A stretch of 39,885 nucleotides of DNA, taken from the NCBI GenBank assembly GCA_018714565.1, contig DVNH01000003.1, forward strand, positions 1 through 39,885, in the 5' to 3' direction. Positions within the stretch are counted from its first letter, which is position 1; the number at the start of each line of letters is the position of its first letter. The DNA comes from Candidatus Merdicola faecigallinarum. GTDB taxonomy: Bacteria; Bacillota; Clostridia; TANB77; CAG-508. This document shows positions 14,576 through 20,515 of the stretch, piece by piece. The notes below the pieces were generated by a model that made no database searches, was not told the origin of the DNA, and was given only the letters and a program-made list of their open reading frames with translations. The position numbers were made by a program, and so were the translations under genes.

Positions 14576-14718
14576 TTGTAACACTCTCCTAGTAAAATAT
14601 ACCTATAATTATTATACTACAAGAACGCTTGTTTGTATATGCTTTTAAGTAAAAAATATAAAATTTTTATTGAATTTTCAATACTTTCCAGAATTTTTGA
14701 ATTTTTTCCAAAAATATA

Positions 14719-14747
14719 TTGCAAATTTTCAATAACAATTGTATAAT
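14719..14747 (+). promoter_or_regulatory. Promoter of the intact tRNA-Trp
   Basis: TTGCAA (14719-14724) and TATAAT (14742-14747) are exactly 17 bp apart and 26 bp before the tRNA. By the integration model, this promoter was brought by the element with the new 5' half. Confidence 0.8.
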
Positions 14748-14773
14748 AGATAAGAATTGTTATTTTTAGATAT

Positions 14774-14848
14774 AGGGGTATGATGTTAATGGTAGCATAC
14801 TGGTCTCCAAAACCAAGTGTGAGGGTTCGAATCCTTCTACCCCTGCCA
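14774..14848 (+). tRNA. tRNA-Trp (anticodon CCA)
   Basis: The acceptor strands AGGGGTA and TACCCCT pair fully. The D-arm is ATGT...GCAT, the anticodon arm is CTGGT-CTCCAAA-ACCAA with anticodon CCA, and the T-arm is GAGGG-TTCGAAT-CCTTC. A G discriminator and encoded CCA follow. The first anticodon-stem pair (27-43) is a C-A mismatch, which could be a scar of recombination between two similar tRNA genes. It lies between a split copy's 5' half, 10.7 kb upstream, and an orphan 3' half, 170 bp downstream. Confidence 0.93.
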
Positions 14849-15017
14849 ATTATTTAGGGGATAGTTTTCGTACCGACCATTTTCCGACCAACTTTATAAA
14901 CAATTATAATCAGTTATGAAAATTATAAACAAATATATACAGATAAATGTTGCTAGTTAGACAGATATAAATAATTGTGAAATGATATAAAATGGAATGA
15001 AATGGAGCTAAACAGAA
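14849..15017. other. Remnant between intact tRNA-Trp and orphan 3' half
   Basis: This AT-rich stretch of 169 bp has no ORF. It contains TACCGACCATTTTCCGACC (CCGAC at 14873 and 14884), similar to the sequence just inside the left end of the big element. I take it as what is left of a second, related element. The gap continues to the M23 start at 15187 with the orphan tRNA half and its terminator. Confidence 0.5.
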
Positions 15018-15061
15018 CTCCAAAACCACAAGTCTGAGTTCGAGTCTTAGTACCCCTGCCA
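15018..15061 (+). pseudogene. Orphan tRNA-Trp 3' half (right attachment site)
   Basis: From the core CTCCAAAACCA the sequence continues as a proper 3' half: a variable loop, T-arm CTGAG-TTCGAGT-CTTAG, acceptor TACCCCT, discriminator G and CCA. Upstream of the core it is unlike a tRNA. The acceptor strand pairs perfectly with the 5' half at 4063. It is the displaced end of the original host tRNA gene. Confidence 0.85.
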
Positions 15062-15068
15062 ATAAAAG

Positions 15069-15098
15069 AGATTTGGAGTTTTGTTCCAAATCTTTTTT
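15069..15098 (+). terminator. Original tRNA-Trp terminator
   Basis: The 9-bp stem AGATTTGGA/TCCAAATCT with a 7-nt loop is followed by six T. It lies 8 nt after the orphan tRNA 3' half and is inside the track's overlong M23 ORF, which supports a later M23 start. Confidence 0.85.
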
Positions 15099-15186
15099 GT
15101 TTTATTCGATTTTTTATATTTTTCTTTATGTTGTTTTTTGTTTTCCACTTTTTTCCGGCTTTCCTATTCGTTTTTATGGAGGTTAT

Positions 15187-15783
15187 ATGAATTTTTTTTC
15201 TTATCATTTTTTTAAGAATTTTCTTTTCTTAATTTTTGTATTTCTACTTTTTATTTGCATCTTTTTTATTCCTTCTATTTATTCTCAAGATTTTAATACT
15301 CAAAACCAAATCGGTGAATCTTTTCTATTAAATCCGAATGGTTTTATTTGGCCAATTCCCGGATATACGAAAATCACATCTCCTTTTGGAAAAAGAAAGT
15401 CTCCTACTTCAGGAGCCTCTTCTTCTCATTCTGGAATAGATATCGGAGCTCCAGAAGGAACTAATTTATATGCTGTTTGTGACGGCGAGATTACCTTTAC
15501 TCAATTTTTAGGTGCAGGAGGCTATACGATTACTCTTTCTAGCAAAAATTTAAAAATTACTTATTGCCATGTATCTCCTAACTATATTGTAAAAAAAGGA
15601 GATCTTGTAAAACAAGGACAAAAAATTGGTAATGTTGGTCCCAAATATGTATTCGGAGTTCCTGGAAATCAATATCAAGATTCTTCTGGTAAGCCTACAA
15701 ATGGTGCTACTACCGGAACCCATTTACATTTTGGTATTCGTGTTGATGGAAAATATGTAGATCCTCTCCTTTATTTCAAATAA
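15187..15783 (+). CDS. M23-family (LytM-type) peptidoglycan endopeptidase
   Basis: I start at the ATG at 15187 because GGAGG precedes it, and because the first 38 track residues come from a tRNA terminator region. The 198-residue protein has one N-terminal hydrophobic segment (signal or anchor, residues about 10-33). The M23 domain follows from SPFGKR. Zinc ligands are H81 and D85 (HSGIDIG) and H181 of the HLHF motif (H179 is the catalytic HxH histidine). PDP-like spacing, GDLVKQGQKIG and the closing PLLYF are typical. It cleaves peptide cross-bridges of the wall. It is monocistronic and convergent with the zinc-ribbon gene. Confidence 0.9.
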   Translation: MNFFSYHFFKNFLFLIFVFLLFICIFFIPSIYSQDFNTQNQIGESFLLNPNGFIWPIPGYTKITSPFGKRKSPTSGASSSHSGIDIGAPEGTNLYAVCDGEITFTQFLGAGGYTITLSSKNLKITYCHVSPNYIVKKGDLVKQGQKIGNVGPKYVFGVPGNQYQDSSGKPTNGATTGTHLHFGIRVDGKYVDPLLYFK

Positions 15784-15818
15784 TCCAGTTGTTCTGTGTA
15801 ACTCTAAAAGTAAGCAAA

Positions 15819-15854
15819 AAACACTTAAGATATTCTCATCTATCTTAAGTGTTT
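15819..15854. terminator. Bidirectional terminator between convergent genes
   Basis: A 14-bp perfect stem (ACACTTAAGATA core) with an 8-nt loop lies between the M23 gene (stop 15783) and the zinc-ribbon gene (stop 15859). Confidence 0.8.
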
Positions 15855-15858
15855 CGTA

Positions 15859-16332
15859 TTACATGTCCTCATCTTCATCTTCTGGTATTTGTATTTCTTT
15901 TTCTTCTTCACAATTACCATGACAGCAAGAACAATCACCTTCACATTCTTCGTTCCAATCTAACTCTATAATATTATGACATTCTGGACAAGTGATTTCA
16001 GATCGTAATTCATCTGCTTCTGCCTCAAATTCACAATTACAATATGGACAAACAATCTCAAAATCATAATTATCATTGTCTGTAATGTATAATTCTTTTT
16101 CTATCTTATTAAGACTGTCTTCCATTAAAGCCGATTTTTTTTCTATTTCTTTTTGTTTTTCTTCTAACTCTTGCATTTTTTCTAGATTTTGATTATATAG
16201 ATCTTGTAATTCTGTAAGAAAATCTAAAAATATTCCCGAAAAAGCATTTTTTACATATTCAAAATCTTTTTTACTCTCCATATTCGATTCTAAGTCTGTG
16301 ATCAACTCTTTATATTTTTCATTTATATTCAT
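15859..16332 (-). CDS. Coiled-coil zinc-ribbon protein (CD1247-like)
   Basis: The 157-residue protein has a helical N-terminal half with a coiled coil (QNLEKMQELEEKQKEIEKKSA, residues about 49-80). A rubredoxin-like zinc ribbon follows, with CPYCNCEF and then, 20 residues later, CPECHNI. A Cys/Glu-rich tail (CEGDCSCCHGNC, EDEDEDM) could bind more metal. The pattern of helical N-part, CPxC pair and acidic tail recalls the CD1247-type proteins of Clostridia, of unknown function. It lies 20 nt after efp in the same direction, so it is probably co-transcribed. The family match is tentative. Confidence 0.65.
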   Translation of the reverse strand: MNINEKYKELITDLESNMESKKDFEYVKNAFSGIFLDFLTELQDLYNQNLEKMQELEEKQKEIEKKSALMEDSLNKIEKELYITDNDNYDFEIVCPYCNCEFEAEADELRSEITCPECHNIIELDWNEECEGDCSCCHGNCEEEKEIQIPEDEDEDM

Positions 16333-16352
16333 ATAAATTGTTTTTCCTTCCT

Positions 16353-16919
16353 TTATAATCTTTCCATATATTCACCAGTTCTTGTATCGATTCTGATGAT
16401 ATCTCCGATATTTACAAATAGAGGAACTGATATTTCAAATCCATTTTCTAATGTTGCTGGTTTTCCTGATGTTGTTGTAGTATTTCCACTAAATCCTGGT
16501 TCTGTATATGTAACTTCTAATTCTACGAACATTGGTGGTTCTACCGCAAATACACTTCCTTTATAAGAAAGAATTTTCATTGTCATATTTTCTTTCATAT
16601 ATTTTAAAGCATCACCAATTTGTTCTTCATTAAGAGGCATTTGCTCATATGTTTCATTATCCATGAAATAATATAATTCTCCATCTTTATATAAATATTG
16701 CATATCTCTTTTTTCTATTTCTGCTCCTGGATATTTTTCAGATGGATTAAATGTTTTTTCTAATACTGCACCTGTAATTACATTTTTTAGTTTAGTTCTT
16801 ACAAAAGCAGATCCTTTTCCTGGTTTTACGTGTTGAAATTCTACAACTTTAAATACGTTTCCGTCCATTTCAAAAGTAGTTCCATTTCTAAAATCTCCTG
16901 CCATGTATACTTCTGCCAT
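16353..16919 (-). CDS. efp: Elongation factor P
   Basis: The 188 residues are the standard EF-P length. The KOW-like N-domain starts [17 protein letters not shown], with the loop KPGKGSAF placing K35 at the tip where EF-P is post-translationally modified. The OB domains carry [14 protein letters not shown] and the C-terminal signature [22 protein letters not shown] enters the ribosomal E-site and relieves stalls at polyproline. AGAGGG 8 nt before the ATG fixes the start, which leaves five extra residues before the usual MAGDF. It follows the M24 aminopeptidase gene, a common Firmicutes pairing. Confidence 0.97.
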   Translation of the reverse strand: MAEVYMAGDFRNGTTFEMDGNVFKVVEFQHVKPGKGSAFVRTKLKNVITGAVLEKTFNPSEKYPGAEIEKRDMQYLYKDGELYYFMDNETYEQMPLNEEQIGDALKYMKENMTMKILSYKGSVFAVEPPMFVELEVTYTEPGFSGNTTTTSGKPATLENGFEISVPLFVNIGDIIRIDTRTGEYMERL

Positions 16920-17005
16920 AAATTATTACCCTCTTTCTATATTTTTTTAAATAACCTTTTCTATTTTACTATATTTTGGTTTAAAAATCAATACTTTGCT
17001 TCTTT

Positions 17006-18073
17006 CTACTTTAATATAATATAATTTTTATCCGAATTTGTTAATTTTATACAACCATTTTTTGTAATTTGAACTGTATCTTCAATACGAACTCCAAATT
17101 TTCCTGGAATATAAATTCCTGGTTCATCCGTTACTGTCATATTATCCTTTAGTAAATAGTCTTTTCTACCAATTGTTGGTGATTCGTGGATTTCTAAACC
17201 AAGACCGTGTCCTAAACTATGATCTAATGTATAACCATGAATTTTAAAATCACTTTCCACCATCATAGTAAGAATTCTAGCATTTGCTCCTTCTTTCATT
17301 TCATCTAATGTTTGATTTTGATTTTTCAAAACTAAATTATAAATTGGTTTTATTTCTTCTGGCACATACTCCATAAAAATCGTTCTTGTCATATCAGAAC
17401 AATAGCCTTTATAAGTACAACCAAAATCAATTGTAATTGGATCTCCTGCTTCAATTTTTCGTTCAGTAGGTACAGCATGTGGCATAGAAGAATTTGGTCC
17501 AGATGCAACTATGGAATCAAAGGAAGTTCCTTCTGCCCCATTCATTTTAAAATATTGTTCTATTTCCATTGCAATTTGTTTTTCTGTCATTCCCTTTTTT
17601 ATAAAATTACAAAGATGTTCAAAACAATCATCTGTTATCTTACAAGCTTTTTTAATACATTCGATTTCTTCTTCATCTTTTACCATTCTTTGATTTTCTA
17701 ATAGATTTTCTGTTTCTACTAAATTATTTATTTTATACATATGCATATATTCTTTATATTTTGCATATGTAACATAAGCTTCTTCAAAACCAACATTTTC
17801 ACAAAACATAAAGAAATTTTCATAGTCATCTTTTGACACATCTTTTACATTATATACAATAATTTCGTCATCAATTGTAAGAACGCGATTAACAGATTCA
17901 ATATATCTTGAATCTGTTATATAAATATTTTCTTTTCTTGTAATTAATAATGTTCCTTCTGTTTCCATTGAAATTCCTGTAAGATAATATATATTTACAG
18001 GATTAGATACTATCATTCCTTGCATATCTAGTAGATTTAGTTTGTTTCTTAACCATTTAATTTTTACATTCAT
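17006..18073 (-). CDS. M24B Xaa-Pro aminopeptidase family protein
   Basis: I place the start at the ATG at 18073: AAGGAG lies 8 nt before it, while the track's upstream GTG overlaps that site (355 residues). The N-terminal creatinase-like domain covers residues about 1-125. The pita-bread domain has all five metal ligands: DFGCTYKGYCSDMTRT (two Asp), HSLGHGLGLEIHES (His), TDEPGIYI (Glu) and GVRIEDT (Glu). It removes N-terminal residues preceding proline, probably with Mn or Co. The efp gene lies 87 nt downstream. PepP/PepQ-type naming cannot be settled from sequence. Confidence 0.93.
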   Translation of the reverse strand: MNVKIKWLRNKLNLLDMQGMIVSNPVNIYYLTGISMETEGTLLITRKENIYITDSRYIESVNRVLTIDDEIIVYNVKDVSKDDYENFFMFCENVGFEEAYVTYAKYKEYMHMYKINNLVETENLLENQRMVKDEEEIECIKKACKITDDCFEHLCNFIKKGMTEKQIAMEIEQYFKMNGAEGTSFDSIVASGPNSSMPHAVPTERKIEAGDPITIDFGCTYKGYCSDMTRTIFMEYVPEEIKPIYNLVLKNQNQTLDEMKEGANARILTMMVESDFKIHGYTLDHSLGHGLGLEIHESPTIGRKDYLLKDNMTVTDEPGIYIPGKFGVRIEDTVQITKNGCIKLTNSDKNYIILK

Positions 18074-18091
18074 AACTTTCACTCCTTTTCG

Positions 18092-18844
18092 TTATGCTTT
18101 ATATAATCCCAATGTAAATATTTTTAATAATATAATTAAAATTGTTCCAAATGGTACAAACATTGAAATAAATGAAGATAACGCGATAAAAGTTCCAAAT
18201 GCTATATATTCATTTACTTTTCTCTTTCGTATAATAATTAAAAAAATGCTTACAATTGCTCCAATTAGAAAAGACATAATTGAAATTGTTATAATACTAG
18301 ATGATCCAAAATATAATCCTAATGCACCAATCAATTTAATATCTCCAAATCCCATAGAATCTTTTTCATAAATTAACCCTCCGCTTAAGGTTATTATTAG
18401 AAAAATTCCAGCTCCTACTACCATTCCTAAAATTTTTGTCATTGCAATATTAATATCCGAAATCCCATAAATAAAAGCAAATAATAAACCAATTTCAAAA
18501 ATTGTTAAAACCAGTCGATTTGGAATAATCTGTTTTTTATGATCAATAATCATAACAGACAATAATAATGGTGTTAATATTAAATATTGTATTAAATCTA
18601 AATTTTCTATGATACCTTGTTGCAATCCACAATGATACAATAACATTATATAGATAAAAGAAGTTACAAACATTAAAAGGTAATTTGGTTTAAATGTTTC
18701 TTTATATTCTTTTGCAATCTCTTTCGAAAAAACTTTTTTCCCTTCTGGTAATCTTTTGTTACACCAATCTATAAATTGTCCTACTAAAAGTCCTATTATT
18801 CCTATTAGAACATAGTAAAGTATATGTACGTCATTAAAATACAT
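18092..18844 (-). CDS. Prepilin peptidase (A24) family membrane protein
   Basis: The 250-residue protein has about seven to eight membrane segments. The two catalytic aspartates of the A24 family are visible in MIIDHKKQIIPNRL (about residue 101) and GFGDIKLIGALG (about 167). The GxGD block is intact. The N-terminal region has no CxxC zinc motifs, as expected for short versions. It cleaves leader peptides of type IV pilin-like proteins. No pilin gene is nearby. Its ATG at 18844 touches the yqeG stop at 18845, so the two genes are coupled. An M24 peptidase gene follows 18 nt later. Confidence 0.88.
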   Translation of the reverse strand: MYFNDVHILYYVLIGIIGLLVGQFIDWCNKRLPEGKKVFSKEIAKEYKETFKPNYLLMFVTSFIYIMLLYHCGLQQGIIENLDLIQYLILTPLLLSVMIIDHKKQIIPNRLVLTIFEIGLLFAFIYGISDINIAMTKILGMVVGAGIFLIITLSGGLIYEKDSMGFGDIKLIGALGLYFGSSSIITISIMSFLIGAIVSIFLIIIRKRKVNEYIAFGTFIALSSFISMFVPFGTILIILLKIFTLGLYKA

Positions 18845-19348
18845 CTATTTTTCCGCTCCTTTATGCTTGCTATATTGTTTCATTATATATCTTTCTATTG
18901 GTCTTTTTATTCTTGTTAATATAATATCCTTTTCTGCAATTGGATCTACTAATATGGAAAACATTTTACAACGGTTTGCTCCTAAAATATCTGTAAAAAT
19001 CTGATCTCCAACTACAGCAATATTTTCATTTTTTAGGTTCATCTCTTCCATAGCTTTTTTAAATCCTTTTTTAAAAGGCTTCATACTAAAAGAAGCATAT
19101 GGAATTTCTAGTGCATTTGATACTTGTTCTAGTTTGTCTTTTTTATTAGAATTGGAAACAATATATAACTTAATATTGTTTTTTTTCAAATCTTGGCACC
19201 ATTGTTTTACGCCATCTAATAAATTACGATTAAAGTCAATAAGAGTATTATCCATGTCCAAAATAATTCCTTTAAGCCTATTTCCTTCTAAAAAATTCAT
19301 ATTAATTTCTGTAACGTTTTTAAAATGATGATTTGGATATAGCAACAT
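18845..19348 (-). CDS. yqeG: YqeG-type HAD phosphatase (class IIIA)
   Basis: The 167-residue protein opens with the family-typical LLYPNHHFKNVTEIN. The HAD motif I is ILDMDNTL, motif II is IVSNSNK and motif III/IV is IAVVGDQIFTDILGANR. The short size without a large cap is typical of YqeG. In Bacillus the gene is next to yqeH and aroE; here it lies before a prepilin-peptidase-like gene instead. The natural substrate is unknown; phosphatidylglycerophosphate phosphatase activity is established for the related GEP4/YqeG branch. An AGGAGG-type site lies before the start codon. Confidence 0.9.
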   Translation of the reverse strand: MLLYPNHHFKNVTEINMNFLEGNRLKGIILDMDNTLIDFNRNLLDGVKQWCQDLKKNNIKLYIVSNSNKKDKLEQVSNALEIPYASFSMKPFKKGFKKAMEEMNLKNENIAVVGDQIFTDILGANRCKMFSILVDPIAEKDIILTRIKRPIERYIMKQYSKHKGAEK

Positions 19349-19469
19349 GAAAACCTCCTATAATACTTAAATTATATTACCAATATGTCTTAATTTTGTC
19401 AAGAAGCTCTCTAATAGCATCTTTAATATTTTGACTTTTTTTAATTATTTTTATTCTATCCAATAAAAA

Positions 19470-19550
19470 ATAGAATTTATAAATTTTCTTTCAAACCAAA
19501 AACTCTAGTCTAAATCTTTTATTGTTTGAAGTACTTCTTATAAATTCTAT
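19470..19550 (-). repeat. Two-tier hairpin in the sleB-yqeG gap
   Basis: Perfect 13-bp outer arms (ATAGAATTTATAA, 19470-19482 with 19538-19550) enclose a 7-bp inner stem (TTCAAAC/GTTTGAA). On the minus strand the outer stem is followed by TTTTTTATT. It could be a long-looped terminator or a leader/regulatory RNA of yqeG. The 324-bp gap also holds AAAAATC/GATTTTT arms near 19580 and repeat copy B, and no gene. Confidence 0.55.
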
Positions 19551-19627
19551 GCATTTCTATCTTTTTTTATTATATAGGAAAAATCGATAGATTTTTACGT
19601 ATATAACATGGTTAAGTTAGCGATATT

Positions 19628-19675
19628 CGTGGGATTGCGAAGCAATCTGTACATATGGCAAAGCCACTTTTCTTA
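19628..19675 (-). repeat. Dispersed two-hairpin repeat, copy B (overlaps the sleB stop codon)
   Basis: GATTGC-GAA-GCAATC and the imperfect TGGC-AAA-GCCA are joined by TGTACATA. The copy starts on the minus strand with TAAGAAAAGTGG, whose first three bases are sleB's stop codon. Similarity to copy C extends another 20 bp or so (GGTTAAG). Confidence 0.85.
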
Positions 19676-20416
19676 TTTACAAAATCTGTGGTTTCCGATT
19701 GTAATCGTATGAGGTCTTGACCAAATCCACTTATTCGTTGCAGTTGCAGGATTAAAATAGTATATTGCACCATAAGTTGGATCCCATCCATTTAAAGCAT
19801 CTTGTGCAGCTTTTTTCGCTGTAGAATTTGGTGTTAAATTAATTTGTCCATCTGCGACAACGTCAAAGGCTCCTGATTGGTAAATAACTCCAGCAATTGT
19901 GTTTGGAAAGGAAGAATTCTTCACTCTATTTAATACTACCGCACCAACCGCAACTTGTCCCGTATATGGTTCGCCTCTTGCTTCTCCATAAATAAGCCTA
20001 GCTAACAAGTTTAAGTCACTTGAGTTACTAGAAGAACTCCCTGAACTAGAAGAGGAATTAAAAATTCCCATTGCAGCTAATGTATTTTTTCCTGCAATTC
20101 CATCTACTGTAAGTCCATTTTTTCTTTGGAAATACTTCACTGCCTCTACTGTTTGTGAACCATAAATTCCATCGATATTTCCTTTATAATATCCCCATCT
20201 TTTTAATTTGGTTTGGATTTGTGTTACCTCACTTCCTCTTGAACCATATTTAGATAATGCTTCTACTTCATTATTTCTAAAAAATATTTGAAAATACAAA
20301 AAAGCAATTATCAAAAGACAGAATACTGCTACTATCGAGATTTTAACTTTCTTTAATCTGTGCGATTTCGAAGCAATCTGTACATTTGGCGAAGCCACTT
20401 TTCTTATTTTAGCCAT
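19673..20416 (-). CDS. sleB: SleB-type cell wall hydrolase (spore cortex-lytic family)
   Basis: The track begins at a GTG (20440) with no ribosome binding site; the ATG at 20416 is more likely (247 residues). Residues 3-19 (KIRKVASPNVQIASKSH) are encoded by a dispersed repeat (copy A). A membrane anchor follows at about 24-46. A peptidoglycan-binding domain (GSRGSEVTQIQTKLKRWGYY, YFQRKNGLTVDG) covers about 50-110, then a Ser-rich linker. The Hydrolase_2 domain has LARLIYGEARGEPYTGQVAVGAV with the catalytic Glu, and ends WSRPHTITIGNHRFC. SleB is a lytic transglycosylase acting on cortex at germination. The anchor instead of a cleavable signal, and the repeat-derived start, are odd. Its flanks carry two copies of the repeat in the same orientation. 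Confidence 0.9.
   Translation of the reverse strand: MAKIRKVASPNVQIASKSHRLKKVKISIVAVFCLLIIAFLYFQIFFRNNEVEALSKYGSRGSEVTQIQTKLKRWGYYKGNIDGIYGSQTVEAVKYFQRKNGLTVDGIAGKNTLAAMGIFNSSSSSGSSSSNSSDLNLLARLIYGEARGEPYTGQVAVGAVVLNRVKNSSFPNTIAGVIYQSGAFDVVADGQINLTPNSTAKKAAQDALNGWDPTYGAIYYFNPATATNKWIWSRPHTITIGNHRFCK
20359..20406 (-). repeat. Dispersed two-hairpin repeat, copy A (inside the sleB coding sequence)
   Basis: It differs at only a few positions from copy C in 48 bp, and the match extends to about 20337. The first hairpin is damaged (GATTTC for GATTGC) while TGGC-GAA-GCCA is intact. It is translated in frame in SleB. Confidence 0.9.
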
Positions 20417-20421
20417 AAAAA

Positions 20422-20486
20422 ATACACCACTCTTTTTCACTATAATAGTTTTTTATTTTCTATTATTCTAACCAGAAATGGTGTAT
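20422..20486 (-). promoter_or_regulatory. Hairpin immediately before the sleB start codon
   Basis: Outer arms ATACACCA/TGGTGTAT (20422-20429 and 20479-20486) enclose an inner ATAATAG/CTATTAT stem. On the minus strand the outer stem is followed by six T and then the sleB ATG. It may end the fhs transcript or act as an attenuator, and it covers the weak ribosome binding site of sleB. Confidence 0.5.
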
Positions 20487-20515
20487 ATATACAGTTTTAT
20501 ATAATATTTCAAGTT

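Larger units (their letters stand above)
4091..15028. mobile_element. Integrative element(s) in tRNA-Trp, probably tandem and immobile
   Basis: Anticodon-loop cores at 4095-4105, 14805-14815 and 15018-15028 delimit a 10.7-kb element and a 0.2-kb remnant. Contents in order are a frameshifted integrase, an excisionase-like gene, a small hypothetical gene, a primase-helicase, a zinc-ribbon protein, a group II intron relic, a coiled-coil protein, a sortase, a sorted surface protein, a small Cys protein, an XRE regulator and a DUF6809-like gene. The integrase lies next to the left attachment site, as usual. No relaxase, coupling protein or phage structural gene is seen, which suggests an integrative satellite or mobilizable-type element. 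The broken integrase means it would need help to excise. Confidence 0.8.

Noticed and set aside
15073-15186. Upstream 38 residues of the track's M23 ORF
   Set aside because: They fall on the terminator of the orphan tRNA half, and the GGAGG before the ATG at 15187 marks the real start.
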